DNA of 14,537 nt from Planctomycetota bacterium (GTDB lineage: Bacteria > Planctomycetota > UBA8108 > UBA1146), in the NCBI GenBank assembly GCA_002691835.1, contig NZJA01000006.1:1-14537 (forward strand), written 5' to 3'. The notes below the pieces were generated by a model, which saw nothing but the letters and a program-made list of their open reading frames with translations, made no database searches and was not told the origin of the DNA. The position numbers were made by a program, and so were the translations under genes. Below, piece by piece: positions 7,992-14,093 of this stretch (position 1 is the first letter of the stretch; each line of letters begins with the position of its first letter).

Positions 7992-10743
7992 CGAACCAGT
8001 CCTCTCCGGTATTGACTTCCACTTCCAGAGGGACACTCAGATCCATGACTCCGATCATGGCCTCCCGAAGCCAGCGCTGACAATCCTCAAACTGGTCACG
8101 GGGAACATCGAGCAATAGTTCGTCATGGATCTGCAGAAGCAGATGGCAGTCGCGACCGTCGAGTCGACATTGGCGATCGACTTCAATCATCGCCAGTTTG
8201 ATCATGTCTGCAGCAGATCCCTGAACCACGCTGTTGATCGCATATCTTTCTCCCTGAGCTTTTTCCCGAGCAACTCTTGAACGGATCTCGGGGAGTGGCC
8301 GGCGTCTTCCATGGAGGGTTCTGACCTCTCCGGTTTCAGCGGCTTTGCGTTTGGTTTCTTCCATCCAGTCTTGAACCGCCGGGAATCGGTGGAAGTAATC
8401 ATCGATAAATTGTTTTGCTTCCTTCACTGAGATCGCAAGATCCCTCGCCAGACCAAAGGCGCCCATTCCATACATCAGGACAAAGTTGACCGCCTTGGCT
8501 GCTGCACGTTCATCTTTGGTCACCTCAGAGTGATGCTTGTCGTGAATCTTTGCGGCCACTGAGGCATGGATGTCGACCCCGTCATGAATCGCCTGTAACA
8601 GCCCTTCGTCGGCGGTCAGGTGCGCCAAGAGGCGCAACTCTACTTGCGAATAGTCGGCGCTCACGAAGAGCCGGTCTGGACCGTTGGGAACAAAGCACTG
8701 ACGAATTTTTCGACCTTCTTCAGAGCGGATCGGAATGTTTTGCAGATTGGGTCGATTGGAGGCCAGGCGTCCTGTCGCTGTAATCGTCTGCCGGAAATCT
8801 GTGTGGATTCTGCCTGAGACCGGATGAACGTGCTGGGGCAGGGCTTGAATGTAGGTTGAGAGCAGCTTCGCCAGGCTCCGGTGACGCAGGATCGTCGTCG
8901 GCAACGGCTGTTCAGGATGCCGAAGAGATAACTCCTCAAGAGTCTCGGCTTTGACGCTGACCCCGGTTTTTGTTTTTGGGAGGCCCTCCGTAGGAAGTTT
9001 GAGGTCTTCAAAGAGAACTTTTTGAAGTTGCTTCGGGCTGGCAATGTTGAAAGGTTCTCCGGCAGCTTCATGGATTTCTGATTCCAGTTGCTGCATTTCA
9101 GAGACGAGTCGGGTTTCCTGCTCCTTGAGTCGCTCCTCATCGAGGGAGATTCCCTGACGTTCCATCGATGTGAGTACTTCGACAAGGGGGAGTTCGATTT
9201 CCCGGTAGACCGAATCGAGACCAAGCTGCTCGATATCTTTTTGCAGATGGTCATAAAGGCGAAGGGTGTAGTCCGCATCTTCCGCTGCGTATTCGGTGAT
9301 CTTTTCCGGTTCAATCTGATCCATGGAGATTTCTTCTTCACCGGAGCCGATCAGGGTCTTGATGGAAATCATGGTGTGCCCGAGTCGTTCACCAACGAGG
9401 TCATCCAACCCGTATCGACCACGAAGGGAATTGACAAGGTAGGCCGCAATCATCGGATCTCCGCTGATTCCACGGATGGTCACTCCCTCATTTCGCATCA
9501 CCTGTGCATCGAATTTCATGTTCTGACCGATTTTGCCGATGGCGGGATCCTCAAGGATCGGCTTGATCCGCTGGATCACATCTTCAAGTGGTATTGGACC
9601 TGCGCCATTGGGCGAGCGGAAAGGGATATACCAGGCTTCTCCATGGCGAACTGAAATACTGCAACCCACCGCAAAGCCGCCGATGCAATCAAGCGAGTTG
9701 GTTTCAGTATCAAATGCGAAGCGACCCTCATTTCGACAGGCTTCGACGACTTGATCCAACTGTTCAAGATCAGAGACATAGGAGTAGTCCACTTTTTCAG
9801 CGACAGCGGTCGAGGTTTGGGTCGGCTCTGTCGCTGCGGAGGGGGTTGTTTCGGCTGAACCGGAAAACAGATCCACCTCGACAGCCTCTTCGGGCTCAAG
9901 CATTTTCAGGAATCTGCGGAAACCCAGCTCCATGAAGAGTTGCCGCAATGCCGAATGATCGGGTTCAACCCGTTTCAGATCGTCCGGGAGCTCGGTCAGT
10001 GGGGCTTCCAGAGAAAGCGTGACCAGCTCCTTTGAGAGTTTGAAGATTTCAGGATCTTTGCGGACCTTCCTGATCGCGCTTTCTGGAATCGCATCGGGGA
10101 CTGGATCTTGTAGAAGGGATTCGGGGTCATCGACGACGTCGAGAATTTTAACCGCAGTCTTTGGCCCGACTCCTGCAACACCTGGAATGTTGTCAGAGCT
10201 GTCGCCGATCAGTGATTGATAAGCGATGACTTGATCAGGTCGGATCCCTTTTTTCTCGAGCAGTTCAGCTGGCCCATAGAGAGCCCACTTCTTCTCATCC
10301 AGGAATTGGACCTGAGGAGAGATCACCTGTTCCAAGTCCTTGTCCCGGGTGAGGAGTCGAACATCCATTTCAGCCTCTTGGGCGCGAACGGCCATCGTTG
10401 CCAGGCAGTCGTCCGCCTCATGCTGATCCGCCTGAAGGATGGGAACACGAAATGCTTCCAACATTCGATCGATGTAGGGAAGTTGGGATCGAAGCTCTTC
10501 GGGCATCGCATCCCGATTGGCCTTGTATTGGTCGTAACGGATATGACGAAAGGTTGGACCGTCGCATTCCATGGCGACAGCCCAATGGCTGACATCGTGA
10601 TCTCTGCAAAGTCGAAGCAGCAGATCGGTGACAGCGTAGATCGCCTGAACCTGCATCCCTTCGCTGTTGGTGAGGGGGCGCATTCCAAAATGTCCCCGAT
10701 AAATCTGATAGCGACCGTCGATCAGAAACAGTGTCTTGGACAA
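7978..10743 (-). CDS. polA: DNA polymerase I with 5' nuclease and intact proofreading domain
   Basis: This polymerase fills gaps and removes RNA primers in replication and excision repair. With a TTG start at 10743 it has 921 residues, close to E. coli (928). Domain 1, residues 5 to about 285, is the 5' nuclease: FLIDGRYQIYRG, EADD (109-112), DKD, and GDSSDNIPGVAGVGPKTA. A Ser/Thr/Ala-rich linker follows at about 290-320. Domain 2 is the 3'-5' exonuclease with all carboxylates: DTETNSLD (D345, E347), GQNMKFD (D412), YAAED (Y485, D489). Domain 3 is the polymerase: SADYSQVELRLLAH (D697), motif B with R746, K750, F754, Y758 and the following GMGAFGLA, and IHDELLLDVP (D874, E875). The conserved N-terminus SKTLFLIDG fits the TTG, with AAAGG upstream (10752-10756). 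A longer GTG-started frame reaches 10842 but adds a Pro/Ser-rich stretch. First gene of the operon. Confidence 0.96.
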   Translation of the reverse strand: MSKTLFLIDGRYQIYRGHFGMRPLTNSEGMQVQAIYAVTDLLLRLCRDHDVSHWAVAMECDGPTFRHIRYDQYKANRDAMPEELRSQLPYIDRMLEAFRVPILQADQHEADDCLATMAVRAQEAEMDVRLLTRDKDLEQVISPQVQFLDEKKWALYGPAELLEKKGIRPDQVIAYQSLIGDSSDNIPGVAGVGPKTAVKILDVVDDPESLLQDPVPDAIPESAIRKVRKDPEIFKLSKELVTLSLEAPLTELPDDLKRVEPDHSALRQLFMELGFRRFLKMLEPEEAVEVDLFSGSAETTPSAATEPTQTSTAVAEKVDYSYVSDLEQLDQVVEACRNEGRFAFDTETNSLDCIGGFAVGCSISVRHGEAWYIPFRSPNGAGPIPLEDVIQRIKPILEDPAIGKIGQNMKFDAQVMRNEGVTIRGISGDPMIAAYLVNSLRGRYGLDDLVGERLGHTMISIKTLIGSGEEEISMDQIEPEKITEYAAEDADYTLRLYDHLQKDIEQLGLDSVYREIELPLVEVLTSMERQGISLDEERLKEQETRLVSEMQQLESEIHEAAGEPFNIASPKQLQKVLFEDLKLPTEGLPKTKTGVSVKAETLEELSLRHPEQPLPTTILRHRSLAKLLSTYIQALPQHVHPVSGRIHTDFRQTITATGRLASNRPNLQNIPIRSEEGRKIRQCFVPNGPDRLFVSADYSQVELRLLAHLTADEGLLQAIHDGVDIHASVAAKIHDKHHSEVTKDERAAAKAVNFVLMYGMGAFGLARDLAISVKEAKQFIDDYFHRFPAVQDWMEETKRKAAETGEVRTLHGRRRPLPEIRSRVAREKAQGERYAINSVVQGSAADMIKLAMIEVDRQCRLDGRDCHLLLQIHDELLLDVPRDQFEDCQRWLREAMIGVMDLSVPLEVEVNTGEDWFDASK

Positions 10744-10779
10744 TTTGGAGACCTTTCGGGGGAGAAGCGAGACTGGAGG

Positions 10780-10812
10780 CCCCTCAGAAGGGGATTCCCG
10801 GGGAGGGGAATC
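10780..10812 (-). promoter_or_regulatory. Two overlapping hairpins in the putative polA leader
   Basis: Read on the plus strand, CCCCT (10780-10784) pairs with AGGGG (10789-10793) around CAGA. GATTCCC (10793-10799) pairs with GGGAATC (10806-10812) around six bases. Both stems are perfect and share base 10793, so on the minus-strand RNA they adjoin or compete. They lie about 37-70 bases upstream of the TTG start of polA. If polA instead starts at the GTG at 10842, they would be within the coding sequence. Confidence 0.4.
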
Positions 10813-10844
10813 AGGGGACCCTGTCGCCCCAAATCCACACACAG

Positions 10845-10873
10845 AACCTAGCGTATCCCTGTATATCCGGCAA
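10845..10873 (-). promoter_or_regulatory. Candidate sigma70-type promoter for polA-coaE-rho
   Basis: On the minus strand, TTGCCG (10873-10868) and TAGGTT (10850-10845) are separated by exactly 17 bases. The -35 matches 4 of 6 consensus bases and the -10 only 3 of 6. Transcription would start near 10838 and give a leader of about 95 bases before the TTG start of polA, containing the hairpins. This is inference from spacing and weak hexamers. Confidence 0.3.
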
Positions 10874-10892
10874 TATGGGGCCTCAGGGCTTC

Positions 10893-10921
10893 TTGACGAG
10901 GTGCCATTGTGGATTTAGGAT
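10893..10921 (+). promoter_or_regulatory. Candidate sigma70-type promoter for the plus-strand BRCT-protein gene
   Basis: TTGACG (10893-10898, 5 of 6 matches to the -35 consensus) and TAGGAT (10916-10921, 4 of 6 matches to the -10) have the ideal 17-base spacer. A start near 10928 would leave an untranslated leader of about 300 bases. Its -35 lies 19 bases from the -35 of the candidate polA promoter on the opposite strand. A promoter nearer to 11230 cannot be excluded. Confidence 0.35.
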
Positions 10922-11229
10922 CAGCGCTTCCGGTTGTTGGGAAGTACGGATGGGAGCCCCATTCGATTCAACCTGACCCCGGAGTGTGGATCAAAAAAGG
11001 GGATTCCGAAAGGAATGTTTCTTTGGCGCTTCACGATCTTTCGGATGGAAATGAACCGATGTCCTCGTTTTTCAGTCGGATGGGTCCACCGCACCCTGAG
11101 GGGGTGGGTGTCCGGCATTGTGATTCAGGTCGTCAGAAAAATTGAACAACTGCCAGATCCCTGTTCATACGACAGGCTTTGGCTTTGATACTCGGCTTTA
11201 TATTGCCGGGTATTCAGTGAGGAGTCTTC

Positions 11230-12441
11230 ATGGCCCGTAATCAGGGGGGAGCACAGCTCTCTTTTCTCATCGTCTCGTTGATTCTGAATCTGGGATTGGC
11301 TTTTGTCGTCTTCAGTATGAATGGCGAGTACCAGAGTCTGCTCAACCAGAATTCCAGTATCAACGCCAATGCCGAACGCATGGAAGATCAGATCAAGGAT
11401 AAGACTGCGGAGATCATGGCGATGAGAGGTTTGATTCAGGGCGCTGACGATCTTGCCGTTCCGACAGAGGAAGTGCGCAGCCTGATCGAAAAGGCGGGTT
11501 CTGAAATCGCCACTGCCAAAGGTTCATCGAACCCGCGCACCTATGGCTCATTGACCGATCTTTACTCGGACTCGACCGATACTATTCGATTCCTCAACAA
11601 TGAGCTCAACAGTCAGAGGTCTCTCGCCGAGGCCAAAGATCAGGAGTACATGGAGGTGGTTTCTTCGAAGAGCAATCTGGGAACTCAGCTCAACGAGGAG
11701 ATCGACAGCCTTCGTGGACAGGTCAATGATTTCCAGGTCGAACTGGAAGGCGCACGATCCAGAGGTCGGGAAGAAGCTCAACGCCTCCTCGAGGAGAATG
11801 AGCAGTTGGTTCAGGATCATAGTGCGGTGCTTTACAAGCTCCAGCGTGACTTGAGCATCACCGAGAACTTGCTTCAGAGATCGAATGACCGGATTGAAGA
11901 ACTCAAGCGCGAAATCGTTCGTGAAGAGACCTTTGCCATGGTCAAGCCGGACGGCGAAATCCTCAATGTTTCCGAAGAGCTCGGAAAAGCATGGATTAGC
12001 CTCGGTACCAAAAACAAGCTGCGTCGCGGTCTTGTCTTTGACGTGTTTGCTTTCCAAAAAGGTGGCAAGCGCATCAGCAAGGGACGAGTTGAGGTCCTCA
12101 AAGTCGAATCAGACTTCTCGGAAGTCGCCGTTCTCGAGAACCTTGACCGTTTCAATCCGATTTCAGCAGGCGATCAGATCACGAGCCCATTCTTTGATCA
12201 GGATGAGGTTCCTCACTTCGTCTTCGCTGGAGAAGCGGCGACCAATGGCAAGTACTCCGTTGAAGAGATGGTTCGCAAGATTGAGCTCTTCGGTGGGGTC
12301 GTTTCGACCAGCGTTGCTCTCGATACAGACTTTGTCGTTGCTGTGAAAGGCTACGAAGAGACCGATGAGTATGGATTGGCTCGTGACCTGGGTGTGACGA
12401 TCCTTCGTGAGCGTGAGCTTCTCGACTTCATCGATTTCTAG
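11230..12441 (+). CDS. Membrane-anchored coiled-coil protein with barrel-like and C-terminal BRCT-like domain
   Basis: A 403-residue protein I cannot name. Residues 10-30 form one transmembrane helix after a short Arg-containing N-terminus; acidic residues follow, which by the positive-inside rule favours an N-in, C-out signal anchor. Residues 31-70 and about 120-235 are charged, heptad-like and probably coiled coil. Residues about 236-320 look like a small beta-barrel (GKAWISLGTKNKLRRGLVFDVF, KGRVEVLKVESD, AGDQI), similar in pattern to FlgT C-terminal/SH3-like modules: a G-x-x-x-G-x-x-F/V motif and a closing GD-x-I. Residues 327-403 align by eye with the BRCT domain of NAD-dependent DNA ligase: HFVFAGE, a helix, FGGVVSTSVALDTDFVVA, LARDLGVTIL, ELLDFI. 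GAGGAG (11219-11224) supports the ATG. It stands alone between a divergent operon and a strong terminator. Confidence 0.85.
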   Translation: MARNQGGAQLSFLIVSLILNLGLAFVVFSMNGEYQSLLNQNSSINANAERMEDQIKDKTAEIMAMRGLIQGADDLAVPTEEVRSLIEKAGSEIATAKGSSNPRTYGSLTDLYSDSTDTIRFLNNELNSQRSLAEAKDQEYMEVVSSKSNLGTQLNEEIDSLRGQVNDFQVELEGARSRGREEAQRLLEENEQLVQDHSAVLYKLQRDLSITENLLQRSNDRIEELKREIVREETFAMVKPDGEILNVSEELGKAWISLGTKNKLRRGLVFDVFAFQKGGKRISKGRVEVLKVESDFSEVAVLENLDRFNPISAGDQITSPFFDQDEVPHFVFAGEAATNGKYSVEEMVRKIELFGGVVSTSVALDTDFVVAVKGYEETDEYGLARDLGVTILRERELLDFIDF

Positions 12442-12472
12442 GATTTGTCCCAACTGAATGGGAAATCTTCTG

Positions 12473-12510
12473 AAAAGGGGTGATTGCGATCCGCAATCAC
12501 CCCTTTTTTT
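12473..12510 (+). terminator. Strong intrinsic terminator after the BRCT-protein gene
   Basis: A perfect 16-bp stem (left arm 12473-12488, right arm 12492-12507) with a three-base ATC loop is followed by a T run, 12504-12510. The core is AAAAGGGGTGATTGCG and its exact complement. It lies 31 bases after the stop of the upstream gene and should isolate it from tatC. It is the only canonical Rho-independent terminator in the window. Confidence 0.93.
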
Positions 12511-12560
12511 GATGACCGGTTTTCGTGAGCTCTGGTCGGTGAATGCTGATAGCAGGGTTT

Positions 12561-12590
12561 TCCTGAGGAACTGGATTCTCCTGAGGAACT
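12561..12590. repeat. Two direct copies of a palindromic 12-mer upstream of tatC
   Basis: TCCTGAGGAACT occurs at 12561-12572 and again at 12579-12590, exactly 18 bases apart. Its first nine bases, TCCT-G-AGGA, are an inverted repeat around one central base. Directly downstream, TTTAAT at 12601-12606 matches 5 of 6 bases of a -10 box. The second copy then occupies the -35 position and the first lies 18 bases further up. This layout suits a dimeric regulator of tatC-cinA, but it could also be a chance local duplication. Confidence 0.45.
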
Positions 12591-12600
12591 CCATGGCCGG

Positions 12601-12606
12601 TTTAAT
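12601..12606 (+). promoter_or_regulatory. Candidate -10 box for tatC-cinA
   Basis: TTTAAT matches 5 of 6 bases of TATAAT. The position 17 bases upstream has no good -35 hexamer but is covered by the second TCCTGAGGA palindrome, so an activator-dependent promoter is possible. The leader to the TTG start would be about 70 bases. Confidence 0.25.
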
Positions 12607-12669
12607 TGCTGATACTCGAATGCCATGGCAACATGGCACTGTTGGATCGAGTGTGGGAAATCGCATATC

Positions 12670-12676
12670 GGAGGAG
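12670..12676 (+). promoter_or_regulatory. Ribosome binding site fixing the TTG start of tatC
   Basis: GGAGGAG, a near-perfect Shine-Dalgarno sequence, ends seven bases before TTG at 12684. It is much stronger than anything ahead of the upstream in-frame TTG at 12606, so it fixes a TTG start. Confidence 0.75.
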
Positions 12677-12683
12677 TCGCCCG

Positions 12684-14093
12684 TTGTCTGTTCAAAAAGA
12701 TTCCAGTGAAGATTCTTTGGAGACGATGTCTTTTGGGGACCACCTCGAAGAGCTGCGAACCCGGTTGATCCGCTCCCTTCTGGTCGTCGTTGTTTTTGCG
12801 AGCGTGGCTCTGGTGTATCAGAGTGAGCTGATGACGATCGTGACGGCTCCACATCGCAAGGCGATGCTTCAGATTGAGTCGTCCCGAGTCGTGAAGGCTT
12901 TGTCTGCTGAAGTTTCGGAATTATCTGGTGAATCGAAGGGCCTCGATGTCCAAATCGCAGGCCAAAGCCTGAAGCAGGCGATCAGTCGAGGGGACTGGTG
13001 GCAACGCTGGGATCGATTCAGAGAAAGCGCGCCGGGGACTGGACCACTCTCTGAACTGATTGCTTTGGTGGAGGAACGGGTAGAGCTCCTCGATGGGACT
13101 CTCAAAACCGGTGACCCCTTGCTTCGGATTCCGCAAAGTATTGAGTACTGCATCTCCCTGTTGGCAAAAATCTCCCAATCGGACAAAGTCCCCTGGGGTG
13201 GGCAAGGCACGCTTGAAGAATTACAGAGCCAACTGAATCAGGTCCTTGAATATTGGCAAGCAGCGCAGCGGATCGCGAGTTCTGAGGTGGAAGTCGGCAA
13301 GGTCCCAGCGGGATCCGATGTTGCGGAATCCGATGTTGCGGGATCTGATGTCGCGGAGTCCGATTCCACACTTGTTCCAGAGGAACGCATACGGGTTACA
13401 AAGGAACAGCTGTCCCTGGCTGAGAATAAACTTCGAGAAATGGCGGATCGTACAGAGACGATTGAGACGCGTTTGGTCGACTGGTCTAACTGGTATGAAG
13501 AGGGGCGGCCACTCGTTCTTCTGGCCTATACCGAAGCCTTCTTCGCATACATTAAGTTGGGTTTGTTTCTCGGATTAATCTGTGCACTGCCATGGATCTC
13601 CGCTGAAGTCTGGCAGTTTATTGCTGCTGGACTATATCCGGGGGAACGAAAGTCGGTCCGACCATTTTTACCGGTCGCGTTTTTGCTCCTCGCGGCGGGA
13701 GTCAACTTCGCTTATTGGATTCTCGTGCCGGTAGGCCTTTCATTTTTGGGGGGCTACGGAGATCCCTCGCTTTTGGCTACCAGCTTCACTCTGAAAGACT
13801 ACATGGGTCTTGTGTTCACTCTGGTTCTTGGAATGGGTTTGATTTTCCAGTTACCTTTGCTGATGGTTCTCTTGACTCGAAGCGGGATTGTCGCCGTTTC
13901 ATTTTTCAGGGAGTACCGAAAGGTCGCGATCATGACAGCGGTCGTTTTCGGAGCTTTTCTGACCCCTCCGGATGTGGTGACTCAAATGTTGATGGCCGGT
14001 CCGCTTGTCTTGCTCTATGAACTGGGCATCTTCGCCAGTCTCGTTTTGGGGAAACCTGCCCAAGCAAAGAATGAGCTCGATGAACCATCCTGA
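12684..14093 (+). CDS. tatC: Sec-independent protein translocase TatC with a large insertion between TM1 and TM2
   Basis: TatC is the inner-membrane receptor for twin-arginine signal peptides and forms the translocase with TatA/TatB. The 469-residue product begins with the cytoplasmic motif FGDHLEELRTRL (residues 17-28). TM1 covers about 29-46. TM2 (about 285-305, FFAYIKLGLFLGLICALPW) is followed by the conserved cytoplasmic GLYPGERK (E321, equivalent to E. coli E103). Then come TM3 (328-354), TM4 (374-398), TM5 with TPPD at 427-430, and TM6 (433-455). E. coli TatC has about 258 residues; the excess sits in the first external loop, residues about 62-274, which is charged and helix-prone and includes a short tandem repeat. 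Both conserved edges of that loop (TAPHRKAM and LAYTEAFFAYIKL) remain, so this is an insertion, not a misassembled fusion. No tatA/B gene is nearby. The 3' end overlaps cinA by 14 bases. Confidence 0.93.
   Translation: MSVQKDSSEDSLETMSFGDHLEELRTRLIRSLLVVVVFASVALVYQSELMTIVTAPHRKAMLQIESSRVVKALSAEVSELSGESKGLDVQIAGQSLKQAISRGDWWQRWDRFRESAPGTGPLSELIALVEERVELLDGTLKTGDPLLRIPQSIEYCISLLAKISQSDKVPWGGQGTLEELQSQLNQVLEYWQAAQRIASSEVEVGKVPAGSDVAESDVAGSDVAESDSTLVPEERIRVTKEQLSLAENKLREMADRTETIETRLVDWSNWYEEGRPLVLLAYTEAFFAYIKLGLFLGLICALPWISAEVWQFIAAGLYPGERKSVRPFLPVAFLLLAAGVNFAYWILVPVGLSFLGGYGDPSLLATSFTLKDYMGLVFTLVLGMGLIFQLPLLMVLLTRSGIVAVSFFREYRKVAIMTAVVFGAFLTPPDVVTQMLMAGPLVLLYELGIFASLVLGKPAQAKNELDEPS
13311..13367 (+). 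repeat. 15-bp tandem repeat inside tatC, about 3.8 units
   Basis: Units at 13311-13325, 13326-13340, 13341-13355 and a partial one at 13356-13367 follow the pattern G(G/A)(A/G)TC(C/T)GATGT(T/C)GCG. They encode the peptide repeat (G/E)SDVA. The first two copies differ at one base. The repeat lies in the TatC external-loop insertion and stays in frame, so copy-number change would lengthen or shorten the loop by five residues without breaking the gene. Confidence 0.85.

Larger units (their letters stand above)
10744..11229. other. 486-base divergent intergenic region between polA and the BRCT-protein gene
   Basis: No convincing gene lies here; the short frames on both strands lack domain character. 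It holds two candidate promoters back to back near 10845-10921, two hairpins in the polA leader (10780-10812), and about 300 bases of possible leader for the plus-strand gene. That leader contains a 5-bp stem closed by a GAAA tetraloop (11003-11016, ATTCC-GAAA-GGAAT). TATATT at 11199-11204 is a possible closer -10 box for the plus-strand gene, but I see no well-spaced -35. GAGGAG ends six bases before the ATG at 11230. Confidence 0.6.

Noticed and set aside
10960..10985. tRNA T-arm-like sequence (GGTTGAATCGAA on the minus strand)
   Set aside because: No matching acceptor, D-arm or anticodon arm can be drawn around it.
10934..11188. Open frames of 60-84 codons on both strands in the polA/BRCT-gene intergenic region
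   Set aside because: They overlap each other in several frames, lack good ribosome sites and recognisable domains, and have Arg/Pro/Trp-rich compositions typical of noncoding translation.
12606..12683. Longer TatC beginning at TTG 12606
   Set aside because: No ribosome site precedes it, the added residues do not resemble a TatC N-terminus, and GGAGGAG directs initiation to TTG 12684.
12163..12852. Minus-strand open frame of 229 codons crossing the end of the BRCT gene, the terminator and the start of tatC
   Set aside because: It runs through a perfect terminator hairpin and is antisense to two well-supported genes; the product shows no domain pattern.
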